From Laetiporus sulphureus 93-53 (lineage: Eukaryota > Basidiomycota > Agaricomycetes > Polyporales > Laetiporaceae), in the NCBI RefSeq assembly GCF_001632365.1, contig NW_024468514.1, forward strand, positions 1,116,249-1,180,248: 64,000 bases of DNA. Reading direction: 5' to 3'. Position 1 is the stretch's first letter, and each line of letters begins with the position of its first letter. The translations under genes and the position numbers were made by a program. A model generated the notes under the pieces. It searched no databases. It saw only the letters and a list, made by a program, of their open reading frames with translations, and was not told the DNA's origin. Shown here piece by piece: positions 45,058 to 55,057 of this stretch.

Positions 45058-45454
45058 GCTGCTTACACTATCGCAGACAGTACTGCTGACTGCTGCACAA
45101 GTACTCGGTTTAAAACCCGTAAACCCGAGGGTAACGCCTCGTGCATTTGTCCTGCAGCGCGCCTCGTATCGTGTCATGATCGCTTCATGCATGTCATATT
45201 GTCATATCATACTGTGAAGACTTCAGTGCAATAGATCCAGCCTGGCAGCAACATTGCGCGGTAAGGTGCTCGCTCACATGTCCCGAGGACCAATGCGGAT
45301 TGTTCTACTTCGGCATGTAACCTCAACAATAGCGACAAGGGCAACGTCGCGTGTCTCGCCCAATTTCAGACATCAGACACTTGTGAGCGCGTCTGAAATG
45401 TCATGCTACCTCCTGTTGCGGCTTTGAATTCCTGAATTGACCATGAATGGACCA

Positions 45455-46945
45455 TTATATGACTTCAAGGAGGGCCGTACAACGCACCTCAAGCTTCAGT
45501 TCCGTGTCTTCGGTTGTTCTCCTTCCTTGACGGCGCACGTTTGACCCGTGATCGGTTCTCGTTGAATTTTCCGTGTCCCAATCAACGGTGGCACTGTGTC
45601 CGGCATCTAGGCGAGCGATGCGAATTGATTCCACAACAGATGGCATGACGTCCTTCCGTATGAATGCGCGATTATTCAAGTTCACCAAAAGTGAATTTGC
45701 ATAGCTTGCGCGAATATTAGCAACGAACGATCTCAGAAGGCATTCTCAGGATGATTTACAGTTTGGTGATTACAGGCGCGCTGTGGTTCCAGATGAGAAT
45801 CGTGATGTTTTCCTTTATAGCTGAGGCACTTACGGCCCTTCATACAGCAACGTTCGCTTGAGCTGTCATAGACGTGAGTAGTATACCCGCATAGTTCAAC
45901 GGACAGCACTCACCGAAGGCAAGCTGACCAAAATAGTGCCAACAATGGCCAAAGTGGCTAAATGGACGTCAGCAGGGTCAAGGCTTACTGACAGAGGGCT
46001 GACCTGTGAGACTGCCTGTCTCGACGGAAAGGCGTATGATTCCACTAAGGACGGCATCCGTTCTGGCTACCCCTGTCTTAGCTCTAAGTAGCTGAGATGC
46101 GCAAATCAGCCAAACATTCAAGGCGACAAGTTGAACGCTACCCACGAGGATCGTCATTGCCACTGCAATAACTACATCATTGACAGCGGCGCCGACAAGC
46201 CAGGTCTGCGAGGTACGGGTGAGCTGACTAGTCCATGGACATGGGATATAAAGTACTCACGATCAAAGATGCATCTGCTGGCCCTAAGTCCGCGCCAGTA
46301 CCAGCTTGACCCATCTTATCACACCTTGGCTGTCAAGAGAATATTGAGGGATCGAAAATAGACCAACTTTGACTCCACCTGCAGTACCTGCTCCCAACTG
46401 AAACAAAGCAAGCTGTACGACAGAAATAAGTTTCGTGCATCCTGTAAAATGAAAGCATGACTTACAATCGCTACTACCACAGGTACAATGTAGTTCAATG
46501 AACGCGATGAATGGGTCAGCATGAATATTCGCCACGCGTAGAAAATTTGCACTACTGCGGCAGTGATTGCCGCCATAATAGGCACAGAAAACCAGGTAAA
46601 GGGATATGTATCAACCCGTGAGGTATCCCCGTCGGAATAAATGTACTGATCGAATGCCGCAGCAGTTGTGAGAGATGTCTGGACAGTCTCGAAGATTGCC
46701 AAGCCATAGACTAGCTCCAACATGTTGTCTCAACGAGAGTGCAATCGCGTCGGAGAACGTAATGACCCACCCAAACATTTCATAACCTTTCTGTCCTGGG
46801 GAAACCACAAATAGTACAGATCTATCAAGCGTCAGTAGGGGCTAACGCACTGTGCTGTGCAAGAGTGCTCACAGACTTGTGTAAGCAATACTCCGAGTAG
46901 AGCCCAGTTGAGGAAGTAGCCGAGGAGCTTGAACAGTATGATCAT
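45455..46945 (-). CDS. DUF6534-type seven-helix membrane protein
   Basis: Agaricomycete-specific integral membrane family of unknown function. About eight exons; spliced reading gives the family order. It runs LLGYFLNWALLGVLLTQVY and YLYYLWFPQDRKVMKCLVYG, then LAIFETVQTSLTTAAAFDQY. FTWFSVPIMAAITAAVVQIF with YAWRIFML comes next, followed by WLVGAAVNDVVIAVAMTIL and RAKTGVARTDAVLSGIIRLS. VETGSLT and SYANSLLVNLNNR close the conserved part. A hydrophilic C-terminal tail of about 70 residues runs to 45455. The start at 46945 begins directly at helix 1; a short first exon further upstream is likely but could not be fixed. A decayed C-terminal copy lies at 58.15-58.57 kb. Confidence 0.75.
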
Positions 46946-48236
46946 AGTGTCCGCAATTTCTAGTGAATGACGCGTACCTGTGGACCTGCTCTGGCACGAC
47001 ATTTGGTATCATCGTACACTGCCAATGATTGAGCTACACGTACTGCAAGCTGAATGTCTCTGAAGTCATCCTGGTTCAGCTGATATGATTGCCTCAGACA
47101 AGTACTTCTTGTGCATGGTTTCGTCATAAGGACATACCTCAAAGGTGGAGCACGAACTATACGATCGATGCCCTATATGTGTGACTGAGGGTAGCATGCG
47201 CCAAGTCGTATTTGTACGGCAGAGACATCCTTGTAAAATAGCTTCCGGACAGCGTGAGATGAACATTCTGCGAACGCCGAATGGCAATCACACTAATAAT
47301 ACCTAGCTGCAATTCAAACATGTGATGATTTGACATTGGACATGATGCATTGATGGGTTAGTCACTCCGTCGCCGTTTCATTCGGCCTGCCGAAGACCAA
47401 TCGATGTGGTTTGAGATAGACTCGAAAATTTGTACAGGCAATGATGTCATAACCGGTCAGAAGATGTCAGTTCTGCAAAGATTCGATGCTTCTGTGCGGA
47501 CAGAGCGGGCCTTAGTTAATCCACAGAGCCCCATATGTGCGTATAGGACCCACTGATAACTGCACTGGGCATGGACATGGGAACTGGACTGCGCTGCATC
47601 AACATCAGAACCTGATGCTGAATGTTAGCATCACGTTTTGAGATATTCGACAATGGCCGCGGCCATCAGGTCTCAGTCGGCATAGACGACTTCGATTCAA
47701 GCCGAGAATATATTGAATCTGCAGCGCCACCACGCCTCACCACGCCCGCGCCACCAGCCTCGTGACGCCAGAGATGCTTAAGGCAATGCTTGTCGTAAAC
47801 GACATCAACCTGTTGGTCGCTCAATAGAACTGGTCACATATGTGACCTCATGAGCGGTAGGATTCTCTCCTTTGGAGTATGTCTAAAGAACACCACCTTT
47901 GTAGAACGCTGCAGGCCCCCGAGACTGACAACCGGGAGGATTGATACAACTCAGACACTTGATAGATCCGAAACAGTGAAGAGCAGCCATCATCTTCCTG
48001 TCTAGCATTCCGATAGGGTCCAGAAGCAGAATATTTAGCGAATAACCAATGACGATGTTCTGATGGACGGAACGAGCGGACCTTTGGAGAGGTGTCTCGG
48101 AGGGCAAATGCCCACGCATTGATCTCGGAACAGCAGGACGGATGACCGAACGCCTTAAAAATGGGCCCGAGCGACCCGAACCATTCGGCGATCTGCTGCA
48201 TTGCCCTGAACCGCTAGACCATCATACACGGAAACG
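46946..48236. promoter_or_regulatory. Divergent region between DUF6534-type and DUF302-like genes
   Basis: About 1.3 kb. The left part may hold the missing first exon of the DUF6534-type gene. It contains a perfect 16-bp palindrome at 47832-47847. No other gene supportable. Confidence 0.45.
47832..47847. repeat. Perfect 16-bp palindrome
   Basis: GGTCACATATGTGACC equals its own reverse complement. It lies 390 bp upstream of the DUF302-like gene and could be a binding site for a dimeric regulator. Confidence 0.5.
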
Positions 48237-48838
48237 ATGTCCAAGTCAGTCGAGGAATTTTCAGCCAAGCGCATCGTCTTCGAGACATCCGTACCCGTGG
48301 ACGAGATAGTCGCGCGTCTCGACAAGGAGCTCAACAGCGATAAGGCTGGTCCCCAGCTCTTCGAAATTCTTAAGGAAGTGAAGAATAGAGAGGAACTGGA
48401 ACGGGGTTTCCAGGAAGTCAGCGGAGGAAAGGACTTCGTGTACGTGCCCAATATCTCCTGTCCCTCATCGACATGCATGCAAGAGACATGTGCATTGACC
48501 ATATGTCCTGCAGTCTCTTTGGGAAGTCTCCGTTCCACGTGTGGCGAAATGCATACTTTGGGACCACCGATGGTCTGAAGACATACCAATATTCGTTGGG
48601 AAATCCCACTATGGCGCAACCGATGCTGCAGCTGGAGCTGTACACGACGCTGCACGTCCCGCCGCGCATGCTAGTCGTCGAAAAGGCAGACAGGAGCGGA
48701 ACGGAGATCGTGTACATGCAGCCCTCGACTCTCTTCGCTGCCCCAAGGAACGGCAAAGTGGACGAAAAGTTGCACGCTATGGCAGAGAAGGTTGACGACA
48801 AGATAGAGAGTCTGGTCCGGAGAGTGATTGGTGCTTGA
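48237..48838 (+). CDS. DUF302-like small protein of unknown function
   Basis: Two exons (48237-48439 and 48514-48838, 74-bp GT-AG intron) give 175 aa. It starts MSKSVEEFSAKRIVFETSVP with VDEIVARLDKEL, the opening strand and helix of DUF302/TT1751-like domains. The second half reads GLKTYQYSLGNPTMAQPMLQ, then LHVPPRMLVVEKADRSGTEI and YMQPSTLFAAP. The VPPRMLVVE strand is typical of the basidiomycete branch of this fold. No signal peptide or membrane segment is present. The role is unknown; bacterial relatives bind small ligands. A fragment of its 3' end is repeated at 53.5 kb. Confidence 0.72.
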
Positions 48839-49820
48839 CGGGAGCAGTGATACCGTCTGGAAGGAGGACACCCTTATGCGACTTGTAAGAATCAATCTTC
48901 CTAGTGTTCTGTACCCTTCACCGATTGACAGAGAGACGAGTAAGCATCGTTTTGTGTAATAAACGCCCGAGAATGTCGCATGTTCCGACCATGCTATTCA
49001 TCACTATCAACGACTCTGCATAATCAATTAATCATCAGAAAGACTTCTTCAAGATAGAGCGCAAGATGCTACAACTTAGTGCTATATTATAACCGTAGAT
49101 GTGCTGTAACCATTGCGAAAAGAGAGATGGAGAGCCGACGATGACAACACGAATGCTGTCATGTGCTGGATAATGTAATGAACAGCACCCGGAGATAACC
49201 AGTACTTCTCAGCGGGGTACTTCCGCAATTCCAACCAGATGTTGGTGACAAGCGCGCCGTCGAGAATCCACAAGACTCAGAGAGACGCAGACCATAATGG
49301 TTGAGAGTTGCACTTCGAATGTAGAGGGCGAACTTCAAGCTTCAAGGATCGAGTTGTGAGCATCAAGCAACTTGGTTCTTGCGCCCGTGATCCCGCCCAG
49401 GACCAGCCACAGACACGTAGAGCCAATCCGCGAATTCTGCACCGTAGTCCTCTCTCGATGAGGCTGGCTCCCGGGTGAGGCCCACATAAGCATGACTTTG
49501 ATATCACGCGCACTACCCATCCTGTACTTGCTCTCCCCAAGCCCAACTTGGCAGATAGATCGAAGACTGTGTAAGCGACCAGTCGAGTAGACGAGCCAGA
49601 CCAGAGTTGTTGCCACCAGAGAGGAACTGAACCATATGGCATCCGTGAGACTCGCGAGAATCATAACCGAGCAGAAACCGCGCTATGGTAGGGAATGCAT
49701 CGACGAATGGCCATCACGGACTTATGCATGGTCCAAACTTGTTAGTTCAATGGTTGTTTGGTGTTGTTGTGCAAAAGCTTTGACGCTGGATAAGTTACCT
49801 CGTCAGAGTCGAGGGAGTTC
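48839..49820. other. Intergenic region
   Basis: About 980 bp. Minus-strand frames at 49082-49664 are open and partly hydrophobic, but match no family and show no clear splice structure. I leave them uncalled. Confidence 0.4.
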
Positions 49821-50036
49821 ATCAGAAGAACTCAAATCGGCTTGGCCAATGGCTAGAAAACCTCCTTCCTGATTTATTCTCGCTGATTTTAGCTTGTGCA
49901 AGCCAATAAGTTCACGGCAAGAAGCTCTCAGTCGGGAAAAAGGTCCAAAACAGGGAGGTTCTGAGACTTTTTCGGACTGACTGTGATGACGACAAGCGGC
50001 TCAAAGCATCGTACGTCAGATCTGAGTTTTCCTGAT
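49821..50036. mobile_element. MITE-like element with terminal inverted repeats, copy 1
   Basis: 216-bp non-coding element. Left end ATCAGAAGAACTCAAATC (49821-49838); right end GATCTGAGTTTTCCTGAT (50019-50036), which is its reverse complement at 15 of 18 positions. A related element with nearly the same ends lies at 60754-60960. Internal blocks (GGCTTGG near the left end, GCAAGCCAA, GGGAGGTTCT) are only loosely kept. No target-site duplication is obvious. It contains no transposase, so it would need one from elsewhere. Confidence 0.6.
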
Positions 50037-50329
50037 GTTTTTCAATTCATTCAAATAATTAGGTCGTCTTTGCGATGACAAACGAGAGTCTGCTTCGTAT
50101 GGCGCTCACTGAAAAGGTACATTAAGTTGGAGAATTCAGAATCACCAGAACTTGTCCAAGCTCGCGAGTCAATCTGCTCCTCACTTCGCAACTGCCGGGA
50201 TTAAAACATGTATTTCACAACATACAGATTCCTAATCCATACAGCGATATATTGGCGAGAAATTCACGTTATTTGTCCCAATAGATCGCGCTCTATCGAC
50301 CGACTCATCATAAAGGCAGCGTTGGTGCA
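50037..50329. other. Short intergenic gap
   Basis: About 290 bp between the MITE-like element and the degenerate lectin-related segment. Nothing recognised. Confidence 0.4.
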
Positions 50330-50720
50330 AGGCATATAGAGACACTCACCTGCCTTGTTGGAAACGGTGAGACGCAGGTCACGCGTCGCAATGGTCCCTT
50401 CGCCTCCAGCTTGACTCGAGCTCTGGTATATCGGTAATGGGACTTCGATTTAATCCTTTGCCACTGTTGCGATCGCGTGCACGATCTCTCCTGGGAAGGC
50501 ATTCACGGGGTGTGTTGCGGTCAGTACTTCTTCGCGAAACGTTTGGCTCGCCCATCTCAGCTTTGAATTGAGATATGGATTGATCGTGAGCCGGATTTCG
50601 TTAACTCTGGCACACCAACCGCACGGGAAGGAGAGGGAACTTAGCCAAAAGGACTGTGGGTATGGTGAGCGTACATGGCTTCCATCGTGGTGCGTGCATG
50701 ATATATTGAATCCCACGGGT
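50330..50720 (-). pseudogene. Degenerate relative of the pore-forming lectin gene
   Basis: The minus-strand translation contains a segment (about 50455-50610) that aligns with the aerolysin-like part of the neighbouring lectin gene. The alignment covers the stretch ending in the PGE-V-A-TV pattern. It is followed directly by an in-frame stop where the functional gene continues. Downstream sequence resumes weak similarity. A possible further remnant of the lectin-side half lies at 50808-50993. There is no start codon or complete domain. It is best read as a decayed paralogue of the toxin-type lectin immediately upstream of the intact gene's 3' end. Divergence is high, so a more distant active family member with unseen introns cannot be fully excluded. 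Confidence 0.6.
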
Positions 50721-51129
50721 ACTCAAAGTTGTGCTAGTGTGCGTACAAGGCTCACGGAGCTGAAGTATCGTCTGTTACATTTGTTCCGAATCGTTCTCAA
50801 AAGTCTGCTATGCCAGCACCTTCCACGCTGAGAACTTGAGTCGTACTTGACCTTGTCGACGCATGCTCATGCACAAAACTCCTCTTCCCAGATCGTCAAA
50901 GTTCAAGAACCGGGAGCTGTTTCGAGTGATGACTTGCTGGAAATACTGGTATATCTGACTCGGAAAATTCGATGAATCGTGTTGAAAGAACACGTCCTTC
51001 GTCGGAATAAGTCAGTGCTGTGACCCGAAGGTCTCTCACCAAACAATGTCGCATCGCATACTACGAACTACAAATACATCACAGCGATCATTGACTATCG
51101 ACACGCCACATTGATAGAGCCACTGGTTC

Positions 51130-52202
51130 TCAGGCTGTTGCCGAAGTCAGTACATGGCGAAGGTTCCAGTTCGAGACTCCACGCCAGATGCCCTCGGTTG
51201 TTACCTCAAAGCCCGTACTCTTAGAGCTGAGGTAAGCCGTGAATGGCACACTGAGTGTGCCGGTGTCCACGGTTGAAACCGCTTTTACGGTCTCTCCAGG
51301 GCCTGCTCGGACAGAGAACGTAGCCGCGTACGTCTTGGAGAAGGTGTTCTCCTCGCCCCACTTCCACTCGTTGTTGACAGAAATGTCGACTTTGAACTCG
51401 GTCTCGGCAAAAAACGGAACTCCAGCTTTAAAAACGCAGCGAATGGTCAGCCTATCGCAATATGTTCAACAACGAGCAACATGCACCTTTGAACGCGGTG
51501 CCTACGGCGATGGTGAAGCCCGCAGTATAATCGAACGTGCTGGTCTGCGTCAACGTTTCTGAGAAATGAAATGACATCTCCTGGGTCTGAGATGATGAAT
51601 TCTCGAGAACTTGGGTCGCTAACACGTTCGGCGTCGATGAGAGAATTCTGCCATCCTTGAGGTCGTACTCTATCTTATCGATGCTCATATCCTCGAAGAG
51701 GAAGGTGAAGTATTGGTCGTCGCAGACTTGAGTCTGAGGGTGATTCCAGAAGTATGGTTTCAAATGCGTGCGCGAGACGAGCGCGGTGCCAGTCGACGGC
51801 GCTACGAGCCGGAAATATTTAGAGCGATAGGTCTTTCCTGGCTCAATCTTGAACCAGCTGTTGAATGAGCAATGATGAATTCGCCAGCCCGGAGATCCGC
51901 CAGCCAGTCAGGGGTACTTACTTGTCGTTATAACGTCCGTCGCCATCGATTTGGCCCACATACGGTTCCTTATGGGTACGCGAGAAGAGCACCTTCCCCG
52001 TCGCTTTGCTCTTTATCGCGTAGAGATCGGCACGTTCTCCAGTGCCGTAAATGAACGAGAAGTACTGGTCGGTAGCCTGGTCGTTGACCGGAGACAGACC
52101 AACATCGGGAGAGGGAGAATTGCGCGCGAAGATCACCTGCCGACTGGCAAAGCCAAGGAGGCGGAAGTAGAGACCCTCCGGCGGGATGTAGATGTCGGTC
52201 AT
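51130..52202 (-). CDS. Hemolytic pore-forming lectin, LSL (aerolysin-like) family
   Basis: Three exons (52202-51922, 51857-51487, 51425-51130) give 315 aa, the length known for the Laetiporus sulphureus hemolytic lectin, which it resembles throughout. The N-terminal half (about 1-150) is a beta-trefoil lectin domain with repeated F/Y-G/D-Q-YF type blocks, known in this family to bind N-acetyllactosamine-type sugars. The C-terminal half is an aerolysin-like oligomerisation and pore module, with a Ser/Thr-rich stretch that would form the membrane hairpin. There is no signal peptide, as is usual for fungal lectins of this type. A TATAA element lies about 100 bp upstream on the minus strand. No frame breaks are visible, so the gene looks functional. 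Such lectins are thought to deter nematodes and insects. Confidence 0.93.
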
Positions 52203-53522
52203 GGTGAATGGGAGCGTAACGTGTACGTTAGGATGTTGATGATGCAAGAGACAGAGGAAGAGATGGGCAACTGAGACAACGGGCAGTGTGTGCAGTGATG
52301 CGTTATAAGAGCGGCACGCGTGCAGGGCTGCACCTTCTGGACGGCCGTTGGAATAGGAGGTCCGCACGGATGAAAACGTCTTTATGGCATCTTCTTTTAC
52401 AAACATGCTTTTGAATTGGGACATGTGGCCGCGCGAGTAATGCGTGTCTCCATATCAATATTCCGAACCATGAACTTTCCTTACGTGTGACGAAACACGA
52501 CTGGCTGAAGTAGTGCACGAGGTGGTCCATATTTGAAGGGCCATGCACCAATATCCTCTTCGCGGTGATGAGCTGCCTATTTACAGGAAGGCGCGTATGT
52601 GCACCGGATCGATGGAGGCCTGACGGATCGACGGGTTAAACCCGCCTCGGCGGACCCGAGCAAGGAGCAATACATTCAAATTTTGCTATGTTTGAGCAGC
52701 ACGGGCTATGTAGCTCTTTCCGGATACTCAGTGCTTTCATTCTCTTGCTATAAGATCGCGCACGTGCTGCCTAAGTCAGGCCTCCAGTCCATGAACCGGT
52801 AACCCTGCGAATGACAATGAGCGGTGGATTTTATGAGACTGGCAGGATCGTACCTAGCAGCAGCAGCTTAGCGATTTTCAGGGCCCAGCGCGGTCTGAAA
52901 GCCCGAGGTTTGGCCCAGCTTCTGGCAGCAGGCTCAGGCTTGCCAGAATGGCAAGCCGAGCCCTCTGCGAAGTTCGGCTGTGCTCAGGCTGGGCTTGTCA
53001 CATATGAGTGAAAAGAGTACTATTACGGCCCGCTTAAGTGGACGAACCTTCTCAGATTCCATATTCGTCGAGTGCACATAACACGAGGCAACCTTGCAGA
53101 GCATGGCGAGGATAGTAAGATCATCGCTGAGATACGGCCTATCGGCAACGTGGCGAGGATTAAAGGGGGGATCGAGAGCTACCAAAGTACATTATGCGGC
53201 CTCGAAGAGGCCTTAATCGAGGCCGCCTGATCTCCGTTGCAGGTACAGGAAGCGTCAATTACCGTTGTGGCAGAAAAAGCCCGGAGCCGCGAGCTCCGGC
53301 CTTGCTCAATAGACGCCGAGCCCTTCATATGGGTTCAGAGCTTCCTTGGCTGGGCTTGCGGGCTCGTGCTCGAAAGCCTGACCCTGGCTGAGTCGTGATG
53401 CCACGATGTTATTGCCCTAGATCAAAACCATTTGCTGCTGGACTATGTCACGGTAAGTAGATCTTACACTGAAGACGCTCGTACCAATTCCAGTGATCAT
53501 CGTCAACTGGGCTGATGGGCTG
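52203..53522. other. Lectin gene promoter and GC-rich repeat-like region
   Basis: The first 150 bp include the lectin promoter. At 52850-53000 and 53260-53400 the DNA is unusually rich in AGCC/GGCT words (for example GGCTCAGGCTTGCC, GGCTGGGCTTG), including the inverted repeat at 52937-52957. No gene or transposase recognised. Confidence 0.45.
52937..52957. repeat. Perfect inverted repeat, 9-bp arms
   Basis: GGCTTGCCA-GAA-TGGCAAGCC. A strong small hairpin in a GC-rich, gene-free region between the lectin gene and the MFS-B upstream region. Confidence 0.45.
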
Positions 53523-53620
53523 CAGGTTGGTGACAACATCGAGAGCTTGGTGCGAAGAGCGAATATTGGTGCTTGACCGCAGTAATGGTGCGGTCCGCAG
53601 GGAAGACTTCCACATGTATT
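53523..53620 (+). pseudogene. 3' fragment of the DUF302-like gene
   Basis: About 100 bp similar to the last codons and 3' flank of the gene at 48237-48838. Both have GAGAG-TGGT-CG-AGAG followed by ATTGGTGCTTGAC and then a GCAGTRATG/CGGTC-type flank. In protein terms the C-terminal end IESLVRR-IGA is kept approximately, with a small indel. The rest of the gene is absent. It marks one end of a duplicated block that also included lectin-related sequence. Confidence 0.6.
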
Positions 53621-55057
53621 CCTAGCGTTCCGTATATGTCACGCCGAGAGACAAAATAGTCGAGGTGAGCATTTTGTAATGCAGTGAAGAATCCAGCATG
53701 CTCCATTGAAAGCATTATAAATGTATAAGACACGACTCCTCCGACGTCGTAATCGTTGACCAGTAAGTCTGAGAGGACCGCAGCTTCAGGCGTCGGGCTT
53801 GAAACCTCTCGCTGTGGGAAGAGTTTTGGTAAGAAAGTTCTGGTAGAGATCATGTCTGCCAGAGACAATCCTATGTGGGCGCCCTGCTCCTGAGAAACAC
53901 TGAACAATCACAACAGCGACGCCTCCACGACAGAGCGCAAAACGCTGCAAGTTCAAGTGGTAGGAGAACATATCCTTCTAGAGGTAGCCAGACTGCCTAT
54001 GCCGCCGTGAATGAACCAAAAAGCAAGTCGATCTTCGTCTCACCAAAGCGCGCTCTACTTGACACAAAGGCATCAGCATGCGGCTTGTATACCGAGTGTG
54101 CGTAGTCACAGTTCAGCTCGCCTGATCGATGACGTAAGAGTTGATCGTGAATTTTGATTGGCTAGTAATGCTAATGAGCCTGGACCAGCTCCATGGCGAG
54201 CCTCACCAACGCACTTCGCCATTCGCTGGAAAATGCCGGCCGCCTGCTTTCGGCTCACTGCAGCTCAGCCCGAGCAAATCGGCCACTAATTTCATGCTTT
54301 TCATTGAACTTCACTAATGGGCGACCATAATCGAAGGTACGTATGTCAACGTATATATCGACCTGATTCCAGTTCTCATTGTACACAGAATGTGATGCAA
54401 ATCTGCGCAGATGATCATGAACCGCATCGCCCTGACATGATCACGTCGACTTGAATGCACAAAGGAATCAATTTTGCCGATATAATTCACTTCAACGCCT
54501 TATCTATGAACCACACCTTCCTTGATAAATGTAAAGCTGGGATAGCGTCGACCTGACATGCCCCGCTTTCTAAAACGGGCAAGGGACTTCGTCATGAGGA
54601 CGGGAGCGCATTGGCTGGGACCGTTCGAACATCACTGGTGTGGGAGGGGAGTTCGCGCTTAGGCTACCCCGCGTTTCTGAATCTTAATTGCAGAACTAGG
54701 GCCATCTTTCCCCGTTGACATAAATACGGGCGCAATGAACTGTTGGAAGTGGCCGCCCGACGGCACTTCTGGTGAAACGCGCTCAACGCGTCGGGAGGGA
54801 CAAGCGCCAAGCGACGGCTGAAACGCGTCGCAGGGCGGTACCTGGAAACAGAGCGGGCGAGTACGGAAGGGCAGAAAACGTATAAGTACGCACCTGTACT
54901 ACTGTATTCCCCAGTCGTTTGTGGCCTCACCAGCCTCTCACTCCCATTGCGCCCATGAGACGGGAAGGTGCCGGCTGGTTAACACCCTTGCCGCACCCAG
55001 GATTTCCTAGATGAACTGCTCCGCTCGTGACGGGGTACTGCTCTTACTCCTCGATCG
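53621..55057. other. Upstream region of MFS-B with dispersed repeat
   Basis: About 1.4 kb. 54140-54290 is related to 37040-37290. From about 54320 to 55057 it is collinear with 60490-61185 upstream of MFS-C, with blocks GTTCTCRTTGTACACAGAA, CTTCAACGCCTTA, CATGAGGACGGG and TTGGCTGGGACCGTTCGAACATC. An open minus frame at 53503-53907 has no family match. Confidence 0.55.
54140..54290. repeat. Dispersed repeat, copy 2
   Basis: Related to 37040-37290: TTTTGATTGGC, AATGAGCCTGGACCAGCTCCAT, GGCGAGCCTC and CACTTCGCCATTCGCTGGAAAA. Shorter than copy 1 because of internal gaps. Confidence 0.6.

Noticed and set aside
49082..49664. Minus-strand frames considered as a membrane protein gene
   Set aside because: Hydrophobic stretches are short and the two frames cannot be joined by a convincing intron; no family recognised.
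53503..53971. Minus-strand 134-codon frame opposite the DUF302-like fragment
   Set aside because: It overlaps a plus-strand gene fragment antisense, has no family match, and probably arises by chance.
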